Assembly (NCBI GenBank): GCA_023429135.1
Contig: JAEYWD010000041.1
Span: 36,778 to 100,777, forward strand
Direction of reading: 5' to 3'
DNA: 64,000 bases
Source: Bacteroidota bacterium
GTDB lineage: Bacteria > Bacteroidota > Bacteroidia > Bacteroidales > JAAUTT01
The stretch's first letter is position 1. Each line of letters opens with the position of its first letter. The notes below the pieces were generated by a model, which worked only from the letters and a program-made list of their open reading frames with translations, had not been told where the DNA came from and did no database searches. Shown piece by piece: positions 36,523-43,394 of this stretch. The translations under genes were made by a program, and so were the position numbers.

Positions 36523-37506
36523 TTATGATGTTAACAATGTGATACCGGTTAAATCTGCCTTTCCCTGTTTTAGGAATTCGTATGTTATTCGGTCGGCTTT
36601 ACAGTCACTAAACCCAATTCTTTTTAGCTTTTTGTTGTTCTTAAAGAAAGTGTTAATAAGGGTTGCATTCTGGAATGTAACCCGGGTAAATGCACAGTTT
36701 TCAAAATAGCAGTCTTCCATTGTCCCTGTAAAAACAGTATCGGCAATTTGTGCATCTATAAAGGACGTTCGGTTCCACACGGCTTTATTAATTGTATTTT
36801 TCTCCAGGTCGCCCGATTTAACCGTCACTCCTGAAATGCCCCCCGACTTCATCTCTATACCGGTAAAATCGCAGCCTGTTAAATCACAACCATATATAAA
36901 GCTTTCTGAAAAACTGGTTCCGGTAAAATTGACACCAGAGCAATCGCAAAGGTTGATATAGCTTCTCGAAAATTCAGTTCCTTTTAGAGAACAGTCCTTT
37001 AATATATTCTTGTTTAAGTATGAACTCTGAATACGGCTGTTACTGATATCGCTGCCTGAAAAGTCGCAACCGTCAACGTTGTTGCTTTTCAGAAGAAGCC
37101 CCGACAAATCGGAACCTATAAACTTACAGAGTTGCATATTGGATGAGCTGAATTTTTCATGCAGGTTTTTTAATCCTGAAAAGTCAGCTTCCACCCAGTT
37201 TCCCCCCGACATGTCCCAGTTGATTTTTCCCTTTTGCTTCCCTGAGGGCGAATCAGCCGGTTGTTTTGTCCCAGAATTAACAGGGGCAAATGTAGCGACC
37301 ATGTTATCTGAAAAATAGTTTAAGTCAACACCCAAAATTTCAGCGAGACGATTAAAAGTAGTAATATCGGGCATTGATTCTCCACGCTCCCACTTCCCAA
37401 CAGCCTGTGGACTAATAAATAGTCGTTCGGCAAGTTGCGCCTGTGAAATATTTACCTTCTTTCGTGCATCGGCTATTTTATTTCCAATTTTTTTTGTTTC
37501 CAGCAT
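36523..37506 (-). CDS. HTH_3 (Xre) regulator fused to pentapeptide repeats
   Basis: From the ATG at 37506 the protein is 327 aa. Residues 7-61 form a Cro/CI-type helix-turn-helix (ISQAQLAERLFISPQAVGKW). A ~40-aa linker rich in Ser, Pro and Lys follows, and then from about 105 to 325 there are pentapeptide repeats of A(D/N)LXX type (DFSG, CDFSGSDISN, VNFTGTSFS, CDLTGCDFTG). Pentapeptide proteins such as Qnr and McbG mimic DNA and protect gyrase, but fusion to an HTH suggests a sensor-regulator. It heads the exporter operon. A promoter and an inverted repeat lie upstream. Confidence 0.88.
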   Translation of the reverse strand: MLETKKIGNKIADARKKVNISQAQLAERLFISPQAVGKWERGESMPDITTFNRLAEILGVDLNYFSDNMVATFAPVNSGTKQPADSPSGKQKGKINWDMSGGNWVEADFSGLKNLHEKFSSSNMQLCKFIGSDLSGLLLKSNNVDGCDFSGSDISNSRIQSSYLNKNILKDCSLKGTEFSRSYINLCDCSGVNFTGTSFSESFIYGCDLTGCDFTGIEMKSGGISGVTVKSGDLEKNTINKAVWNRTSFIDAQIADTVFTGTMEDCYFENCAFTRVTFQNATLINTFFKNNKKLKRIGFSDCKADRITYEFLKQGKADLTGITLLTS

Positions 37507-37532
37507 AGGAACATTTTTAAATTTTGATGAAG

Positions 37533-37564
37533 CAAAGTTATTGGTAATCAATCTTCAGTACAAA
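37533..37564 (-). promoter_or_regulatory. Promoter of the HTH-pentapeptide/ABC exporter operon
   Basis: On the minus strand TTTG (37561-37564) and TAACTTTG (37533-37540) are 20 bp apart, a good Bacteroidota -33/-7 pair. It ends 26 bp before the ATG at 37506. Confidence 0.65.
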
Positions 37565-37570
37565 AAAATT

Positions 37571-37586
37571 CAACTACTTATAGTTG
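37571..37586. promoter_or_regulatory. Candidate operator inverted repeat CAACTA-N4-TAGTTG
   Basis: A perfect 6-4-6 inverted repeat starts 7 bp upstream of the -33 box. Further AACAAC/GTTGTT-type half-sites follow at 37602-37622 (for instance a second imperfect dyad GGTT/AACC enclosing GTTGT/ACAAC). These are plausible binding sites for the HTH domain or for a shared divergent regulator. Confidence 0.4.
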
Positions 37587-37977
37587 TAAGAGCACTACTA
37601 ATGGTTGTTTTACAACAACTAACCATTGTAATTGGCCAGAATATGTCTAAAAAGAGTAGAATGAATAAAATAAACCTAAGAATGCGGACAAAGCAAAGGT
37701 TTGTTAGTCTCGTTTATCAAATTTTCAATTCTCAAATTTGGAAAGTTTAATGAAATTGTTATGTTTGAACTTTCATTAAAACGTTATTTGGAAATTGGAT
37801 ATTTTACCATACAATATTCCGGAAGATTTTGTGAGAGTCTAAGTATCTAAGAACCAAGCCTAATTTTATTGCCGATGGTTTCTTTCTCTATTCTGTTAAC
37901 CAATTGAGGAATGCTACACCCTGCCTTCTATAACGCTGCATATGATATTTTGTCCAACCCAATAATAATTAAAAGTT

Positions 37978-39183
37978 ATGTCAGAAAACTATTTTAAAAA
38001 ACATCCTAACAAAGATGGATTCTTTAATGAATATGGAGGTGCATTTATTCCGCCTGTTCTTGAAGTAGAAATGAAAAAAATTAACGATGCGTATTTTGCC
38101 ATAAGCAAATCGCATAATTTTATTGCCGAACTCAGGAGTATCCGCATGCATTACCAGGGACGACCCACTCCGGTTTATTACTGCAACCGGTTGTCGGAAA
38201 AATATGGAGCACGTATCTACCTGAAACGGGAAGATTTGAATCACACAGGGGCACACAAATTGAACCATTGCATGGGTGAAGCCCTTCTAGCCAAGTTTAT
38301 GGGTAAGAAAAAACTGATAGCTGAAACCGGAGCTGGTCAACATGGTGTTGCGCTTGCAACAGCTGGTGCGTACTTTGGCCTTGAATGCGAAATCCATATG
38401 GGCGAAGTTGATATTGCCAAAGAACATCCCAATGTTGTGAGAATGCAAATTCTGGGTGCAACCGTTGTACCTGTTTCCCACGGGCTAAAAACATTAAAAG
38501 AAGCTGTCGATTCTGCATTTCAGGCATATTTAAAGGATCCTGTTAATTCTATTTATTGTATTGGCTCGGTAGTTGGTCCACATCCTTTTCCAATGATGGT
38601 GCGTGATTTTCAAAGGGTGGTAGGAATTGAAGCAAAAGACCAGTTTTTTGAAATGACAGGTGAACTACCCGATAAAGTTGTTGCGTGTGTAGGTGGAGGA
38701 AGTAACGCAATGGGAATTTTCTCAGCTTTTCTCGAGGATCAGGAATGTGAGTTATATGGCGTTGAGCCGGGTGGAATTTCGTTAAATCTGGGAGACCATG
38801 CTGCTACCATGACCAAAGGAACTCCCGGTCTTATTCATGGTTTCAAATGTTATCTTTTGCAGGATGAAAAAGGAGAGCCTTCTCCGGTATATTCAGTAGC
38901 GAGCGGATTAGATTATCCGGGGGTAGGACCGGAACATTGCATGCTTAAGGACCTGAAAAAAGTTAATTACGATGTTATTTCCGACAAAGAGTGTATTGAT
39001 GCATTTTATGAATTGAGCCGCTTGGAAGGTATTATTCCTGCATTGGAGAGCTCTCATGCCGTGGCTTATGCTTTAAAACTTGCTAAAAAGGAACCACAAA
39101 AATCAATTCTTGTTAATCTTAGCGGACGCGGTGATAAGGATATTGATTTTGTGCTTGAAAAATACGGTCTCCCAAAAATGTAG
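37978..39183 (+). CDS. trpB: Tryptophan synthase beta chain, stand-alone
   Basis: This 401-aa PLP enzyme of the TrpB1 type joins serine and indole, or a related nucleophile. Key residues are in register with Salmonella TrpB: Lys94 (PLP lysine in HTGAHK), Glu116 and Gln121 (ETGAGQ), GGGSN 239-243 (phosphate loop), Asp312 (GLDYPGVGP), Glu357 and Ser382 (NLSGRGDKD). The residues just after the PLP lysine (LNHCMGEALL) differ from the common TNQVLGQALL/INNALGQ patterns. No trpA or other trp gene is nearby, which is unusual for a biosynthetic trpB. It leads a plus-strand group with a KamA-like enzyme and a flavin oxidoreductase. Confidence 0.9.
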   Translation: MSENYFKKHPNKDGFFNEYGGAFIPPVLEVEMKKINDAYFAISKSHNFIAELRSIRMHYQGRPTPVYYCNRLSEKYGARIYLKREDLNHTGAHKLNHCMGEALLAKFMGKKKLIAETGAGQHGVALATAGAYFGLECEIHMGEVDIAKEHPNVVRMQILGATVVPVSHGLKTLKEAVDSAFQAYLKDPVNSIYCIGSVVGPHPFPMMVRDFQRVVGIEAKDQFFEMTGELPDKVVACVGGGSNAMGIFSAFLEDQECELYGVEPGGISLNLGDHAATMTKGTPGLIHGFKCYLLQDEKGEPSPVYSVASGLDYPGVGPEHCMLKDLKKVNYDVISDKECIDAFYELSRLEGIIPALESSHAVAYALKLAKKEPQKSILVNLSGRGDKDIDFVLEKYGLPKM

Positions 39184-39322
39184 ATTAACAAAGCATTGCA
39201 TTAATAAGTTTTGTTTTTACAAAAAGGTTAATACTTACTGATTACTTTTTAAACATTTATGCATTAACTAAAAGATTTTCCATGTTGGGAAATCGTTATC
39301 AAACCTTCAAAACATTGAATTT

Positions 39323-40528
39323 ATGGATAGAACATCTAATGAAGTGAATAATAACATTTCAGATCCAATCCGGGAAGAATATCCTGATCACTTCAAAATT
39401 GTTAAACTTACTGACGAAGAGTTGTATTACTTTGCTAAAAGTGAGGACGACAAAAGAAAAATTGATAAGGTAGTTGAAAATTATCCGGTTAGGATAACCT
39501 CCTTTCTGCGGGATAAAATGAAGAATTCCGAAGCCTTGAGAAAACAGTACTTACCTTCGCCGGAGGAATACGGCAACAATGGTACCCCAACACCTTTTGA
39601 AGAAGGGAAAGAATCCGCCAAGACCTATGGTTTGGAACGTGTGTATCGCGACAGAGTGCTTATTGCTCCTAATTTCGAATGTCCTGCTTATTGCCGTTAT
39701 TGTTATAAAAAAAGCCGCGTTTTAAGAGGAAAAAGAGGGATGACCAACAAAGAAATAGTTGAGGCAATTCAGGAAGTATCAAAGATGAAGGAAGTCCGAG
39801 GTGTTGTTGTAACTGGCGGTGAACCTCTGCTAGACCTGAAAAAATTATTTTTCCTTCTTGATGGTTTGTCTTATCTCGAAAATATTTCAGAAATCCGCGT
39901 TGGTACAAGAACGCTTTTAAATTCCCCTCATATATTTACTGACGAACTTGCTGACAGGTTTGCTGCTTATATCCGACCCGATTTTGAAAATGCCGGGAAT
40001 AGTAAATACCTGGCTTTTAACGTGCATTTTAATCATCCCGACGAATTAACCCCTGAGGTATTAAAGGCATGTCATAAACTAACATCGCGCGGAATAACCC
40101 TGAGAAACCAGACTGTGTTACTGAAAGGTTTAAATGACGATGTGGAAACCATGAAAAAGCTGTTTTCACTTTTGCTGCGAAACAATATTATAGTTTATTA
40201 CATGAATCATTGCATGCCTGCTGAAGGGGCGGGTCATTTCCGGACAACAGTTCAAAAAGGTATCGATATCTACCGGTATCTTTGCACTGAATCGTCAACA
40301 CTTATTCCGCATTATGTATATGCACCTTCGGGAGGGAAAGTGCATGTTGGACCTGATACAAAACTTAATTACAAAGTAGTAGACGGAACAGAATATATAG
40401 AGACCGTTATGCCTTATTCTGTCGATGAATTTAAAAAAATTACCAAAAAAGATTTGCCTCCATTGCATCAGGAAACAGCGGAAGGTAATATGATTGGAAT
40501 GTATATCAATGGAAATAGTAATTCTTAA
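39323..40528 (+). CDS. KamA-family radical SAM aminomutase-like enzyme
   Basis: The 401-aa protein resembles lysine 2,3-aminomutase throughout. It has the radical SAM motif CPAYCRYC (Cys120, Cys124, Cys127), VVVTGGEPLL, FNVHFNHPDELTPEVLKAC, VLLKGLND, EGAGHFRTTVQKGI, and the PLP-lysine motif APSGGK (Lys339). The two aspartates that grip the lysine side chain in clostridial LAM (D293 in CDLS, D330 in VDAPGGGGK) align with Met298 and Tyr333 here, and the Gly run is one residue shorter. So it is probably an aminomutase for a non-basic amino acid. It lies 139 bp after trpB and 12 bp before the next gene. Confidence 0.82.
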   Translation: MDRTSNEVNNNISDPIREEYPDHFKIVKLTDEELYYFAKSEDDKRKIDKVVENYPVRITSFLRDKMKNSEALRKQYLPSPEEYGNNGTPTPFEEGKESAKTYGLERVYRDRVLIAPNFECPAYCRYCYKKSRVLRGKRGMTNKEIVEAIQEVSKMKEVRGVVVTGGEPLLDLKKLFFLLDGLSYLENISEIRVGTRTLLNSPHIFTDELADRFAAYIRPDFENAGNSKYLAFNVHFNHPDELTPEVLKACHKLTSRGITLRNQTVLLKGLNDDVETMKKLFSLLLRNNIIVYYMNHCMPAEGAGHFRTTVQKGIDIYRYLCTESSTLIPHYVYAPSGGKVHVGPDTKLNYKVVDGTEYIETVMPYSVDEFKKITKKDLPPLHQETAEGNMIGMYINGNSNS

Positions 40529-40540
40529 TAAGCACATAGA

Positions 40541-41569
40541 ATGAGAAATATAAAAAGAAATACTAACCCGATTAAATTTTTCGTAGCACTAAGAGGTGAG
40601 AAGCATCCCAGCGAATACATTAGGCTGGCAAAGTTTATAGAGGATTTAGGATACGACAGAATATATGTTTACGACGACCTGATGTTTTATTCTTCCACCC
40701 AGATTTTAACTCTTATCGCGGAGCATACTAAAAAGATAGAAGTGGGCCCATGCCTTGTAAACGGCTATTACCGGCATCCGGCCATCATAGCTCAGGAGGC
40801 TGCGTTTCTGGAGGAAATGGCTCCTGGAAGGAGTGTATTGGGCATAGGCAGAGGCGCTTTTTTCGATTTCTACAATATGGAAAATTCGGAAGAGCACACC
40901 CGTACAGGAATTCTTGAAACCACGCAACAGGTTAACAGGTTATTGTTGGGTAATACCGATGAGCTATACGGTACTAAATTCCAGGCAACTGGAAAAGCAT
41001 TTTTAAGGGTGCCAAAGCCTGACCGAAAAGTACCCATAGTTATCGGAAGCTGGAACGCCAAAATTGCAGCTATTGCAGGAGAACATGCCGAAGAGCTCCA
41101 GGTTGCCGAAGTGTGGAATGCTCCTTACCTTTCGGAATTGAAGAATAACTTCACTGGTAACATTCGCACAAACGGTAAAAAAATATTCAATATCGGGGGC
41201 ATGTCCTGCATATCAAACGATATTCAGAAAGCCTGTCATATTGCAAAAGATACCGCCGCAATTTACATTCCTTATTTAAATATGCTGATTCAGAAATACG
41301 GATATGATCCTAACAGCGATTATTTCCAGGAAATATTTGAGCACTCCCGCAATGGTGATTATAAGAAAAGCGCTGCGTTAATAAGCGACGAAATAATTCA
41401 GAAGGTCGCTCTTGTTGGAACACCGGAGGACATAGTTGAAAGGATTAGAACCCTTCACGATTCAATTGGCATTGATGGAATTATGATGTCGCCACCTTAT
41501 GGAGCCGGTACCCTGGAAGACGACCTGGAATTAATCATGAATAAGGTTGTAAAGGTTGTAAATTCTTAG
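40541..41569 (+). CDS. LLM-class flavin-dependent oxidoreductase
   Basis: This 342-aa member of the luciferase-like/MER (TIM-barrel) superfamily has the typical AKFIEDLGYDRIYVYDDLMF N-terminal segment, ILTLIAEHTKKIEVGPCLVNGYYRHPAIIAQEAAFLEEMAPGRSVLGIGRG (flavin phosphate region) and VALVGTPEDIVERIRTLHDSIGIDGIMM near the C-terminus. Relatives use FMN or F420; Bacteroidota generally lack F420, so FMN is assumed. Twelve bp separate it from the KamA-like gene, so the two are surely cotranscribed. The family oxidises or reduces small metabolites, and here the substrate may be the product of the two upstream enzymes. Confidence 0.85.
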   Translation: MRNIKRNTNPIKFFVALRGEKHPSEYIRLAKFIEDLGYDRIYVYDDLMFYSSTQILTLIAEHTKKIEVGPCLVNGYYRHPAIIAQEAAFLEEMAPGRSVLGIGRGAFFDFYNMENSEEHTRTGILETTQQVNRLLLGNTDELYGTKFQATGKAFLRVPKPDRKVPIVIGSWNAKIAAIAGEHAEELQVAEVWNAPYLSELKNNFTGNIRTNGKKIFNIGGMSCISNDIQKACHIAKDTAAIYIPYLNMLIQKYGYDPNSDYFQEIFEHSRNGDYKKSAALISDEIIQKVALVGTPEDIVERIRTLHDSIGIDGIMMSPPYGAGTLEDDLELIMNKVVKVVNS

Positions 41570-41704
41570 CGTAATAATTTTTTATACAGTAACTATCAAA
41601 AATTGTAAAAAAGTAATTAAATTTAATTAACTGAACTGAATCATTCATTCCAGCAATTTATTTACTAATTCAATAAAACTTATCTAATTTAAATTTTTAA
41701 CACT

Positions 41705-42070
41705 ATGGGTAATGTAGCATTCGATCCGACCAGCAAAGCTGTCACTGGTACCTTTAAGGGATTTCTTGAACTGGCACAACATCAGGCGATAGGTAACGAA
41801 ATGTTAAAAGAAGCAGGAGATAAAAAGAGCTCAAAATTAATTGTTGATACTTCAGAATTAAGTGTGATAAGGAAGGAAACTCAACAATGGATTGAGGAAG
41901 ATTGGTTTCCTAGGGCTGTTAAAATTGGAATTAAATACATGGCCTTTGTTGTTTCGAAAGATGCACTTGGAAAGATGTCGACTAAAACAGTAAATCAAAA
42001 AGCAGGGCCTATTGAAATACAATATGTTGATTCTTTGATTTCAGCAAAAACCTGGATAGCTTCAAAGTAA
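41705..42070 (+). CDS. SpoIIAA/STAS-like small protein
   Basis: This 121-aa protein matches the SpoIIAA-like pattern: a short N-terminal beta pair (AFDPTSKAVTGTFKG), a helix, the strand KLIVDTSELSVI, then WFPRAVKIGIKYMAFVVSKDALGKMS and the terminal IEIQYVDSLISAKTWIAS, where family members end in an A-x-x-W-L/I motif. No catalytic residue is expected. It lies 135 bp after the flavin oxidoreductase gene and may or may not belong to that transcript. Function is unknown; anti-anti-sigma or lipid-binding folds are the structural relatives. Confidence 0.6.
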   Translation: MGNVAFDPTSKAVTGTFKGFLELAQHQAIGNEMLKEAGDKKSSKLIVDTSELSVIRKETQQWIEEDWFPRAVKIGIKYMAFVVSKDALGKMSTKTVNQKAGPIEIQYVDSLISAKTWIASK

Positions 42071-42096
42071 TATAAAGCTGTCGGATTTTATAGTAA

Positions 42097-42216
42097 GAGG
42101 CTATGTAAAAAGGTTGGAAAGACTTTGACTTCGCTCAGTCTGACGATTGACAATCAGTTATTTGTCATATTGAGCGGAGTCTAGATATGACAAATAATTG
42201 ATTTTAAAACAGCCTC
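42097..42216. repeat. 120-bp MITE-like palindromic element
   Basis: The ends are GAGGCT ... AGCCTC, and the outer arms carry GTAAAA / TTTTAAAA. Inside, GACTTCGCTCA (42126) pairs with TGAGCGGAGTC (42171), and a 19-bp near-perfect inverted repeat (42152-42170 with 42185-42203, one mismatch) surrounds the latter. GAGGCTGT-type ends are common on Bacteroidota transposons, so a non-autonomous element is a reasonable reading. No transposase is present. Confidence 0.55.
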
Positions 42217-42570
42217 ATTTTTCTTAATATTCCTAATTTTAGCATCGGAGGTTGACTCCAATTCGGACAAATTGATTTCGTAACGTGTACAAGTATTGCT
42301 CTTTTTAAAGATCAGGCCTCTAATTTTATCCCGGGTTTTTGACTTGTACGTTTTCGGAAGATACCTGGCCGTGATATTCTATAGTTCTGTCCACCTCTTT
42401 TTGTTTGGGTGAAATTCTCTGTTATTCTTTATGTTAGAAATTGTTGAGGTGCCCACATCAAACCATTTTTCCAGAGTTGTGTTTGTCATTTTTGCTCTTC
42501 TGTTTAGTTCTACCAAATATTCTTCAGTAATAATATCATTAAACAAATAATCATCCAATTCATTTTCCAA
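42181..42570 (-). pseudogene. Decayed gene with an in-frame amber stop
   Basis: A minus-strand frame without a good ATG (TTG at 42570, and open upstream into the LytTR gene) reads MENELDDYLFNDIITEEYLV and goes on through TLEKWFDVGTSTISNIKNNR, an HTH-like stretch, to RWTEL and a TAG at 42379-42381. The same frame continues as NITARYLPKTYKSKTRDKIR and on to IRNIKKNEAV, running into the MITE-like repeat and stopping at 42181. Protein-like composition on both sides of the stop suggests one gene broken by a nonsense mutation and clipped by the repeat. The family is not recognised. Confidence 0.4.
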
Positions 42571-42605
42571 AGGACATAAGAATATATAGCCATCATAATC
42601 CCGTT

Positions 42606-43376
42606 CTATAAATTCAATAACTCCTTTACTTTTTCGGAGTAATATCTTCCCGAGATAATCCTTGATTGATGCATATCGTTCAGAATGATGGAATAGTTCG
42701 ATCCCATATATCTGCGAATTTCCTTTATTAAAAGTGTATTGACGATAATTGCCCGGTGAACCCTCAGGAAATTGCCTGGAAGTTTGCCTTCCAGGTAATT
42801 GAGGCTTTGATCCAGAAGATATTTTTTACCTTGCCGGGTATAAAGCTCCACGTACTTTTCGTTGGCTTCGAAATAGGATATATCATCGGTTTTGATAAAA
42901 ATAACCCTGTCGCCAACTTTTACCGGGAAGGAGGTGACAATTTCCTTTTTCTTCGATTCGATTTTCTCCTCGACCCAATTTAATATCTGGGAATAGTCGT
43001 TGTTACTGCCTAATCTCCTTACCTTTTCCAGGGTTATGGCGAGTCTTTCGGGTTTTACAGGTTTTACCAGATAATCGACGCTGTTTGTTTCAAAGGCCTG
43101 AAGGGCATATTGGTCGTAAGCGGTACAAAAAATGATGTAAGGTACTTTATGCAGATTTTTAATTACTTCAAATCCGTCCCTGCCGGGCATACTAATGTCG
43201 AGGAAAACGATGTCTGGTTTCAGGAAATTGATCATTTCCACGGCCTCAATCCCGTTAGCAGCTTCTCCGATAATGGTAAAGGTTTCATGGTGGCTTGCCA
43301 GAAGCTGGATCAGGCGGATACGTGCCGGTTCTTCGTCATCAACAATAAGGGTGCGATATTTTTTATCTAAGGCCAT
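42606..43376 (-). CDS. LytTR-family response regulator
   Basis: The 256-aa DNA-binding response regulator has an N-terminal receiver with acidic pocket VDDEE (12-16), phospho-acceptor Asp60 (IVFLDISMPGRDG) and Lys in VDYLVKPVKP. A C-terminal LytTR domain (about 145-256) includes DDISYFEANEKYVELYTRQG and GNFLRVHRAIIVNTLLIKEIRRYMGSNY. It is 18 bp downstream of its histidine kinase and in the same operon. The target genes are not apparent; such systems often control envelope or metabolic genes. Confidence 0.93.
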   Translation of the reverse strand: MALDKKYRTLIVDDEEPARIRLIQLLASHHETFTIIGEAANGIEAVEMINFLKPDIVFLDISMPGRDGFEVIKNLHKVPYIIFCTAYDQYALQAFETNSVDYLVKPVKPERLAITLEKVRRLGSNNDYSQILNWVEEKIESKKKEIVTSFPVKVGDRVIFIKTDDISYFEANEKYVELYTRQGKKYLLDQSLNYLEGKLPGNFLRVHRAIIVNTLLIKEIRRYMGSNYSIILNDMHQSRIISGRYYSEKVKELLNL

Positions 43377-43394
43377 TGGAGTTTATAATTACTA

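Larger units (their letters stand above)
37507..37977. other. Divergent intergenic region between exporter operon and trpB cluster
   Basis: This 471-bp A/T-rich region carries the exporter promoter and operator-like repeats on its left side, listed separately. The right half, up to trpB, shows no clear -33/-7 pair, no trp leader peptide and no hairpin suited to attenuation. Plus-strand open frames here lack protein-like composition. Confidence 0.5.
42071..42605. other. Accessory intergenic region 3' of the STAS-like gene
   Basis: These 535 bp hold the MITE-like palindrome and the decayed gene, each listed separately. No promoter or intact gene was seen. Confidence 0.5.

Noticed and set aside
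36523..37506. Qnr-type gyrase-protection protein
   Set aside because: The N-terminal HTH and its position heading an exporter operon favour a regulator; protection remains possible but not supported.
37541..37750. 69-codon plus-strand frame upstream of trpB
   Set aside because: It crosses the exporter promoter and operator repeats and has low-complexity hydrophobic and basic content.
37978..39183. Member of a tryptophan biosynthesis operon
   Set aside because: No trpA, trpC, trpD or trpE lies nearby and no leader peptide or attenuator is visible, so it is annotated as a stand-alone TrpB.
39323..40528. Lysine 2,3-aminomutase proper
   Set aside because: Both substrate-binding aspartates are replaced by Met298 and Tyr333.
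42379..42381. Amber codon read as pyrrolysine
   Set aside because: No pyl genes were seen in this window, and a decayed gene beside a mobile-type repeat is simpler.
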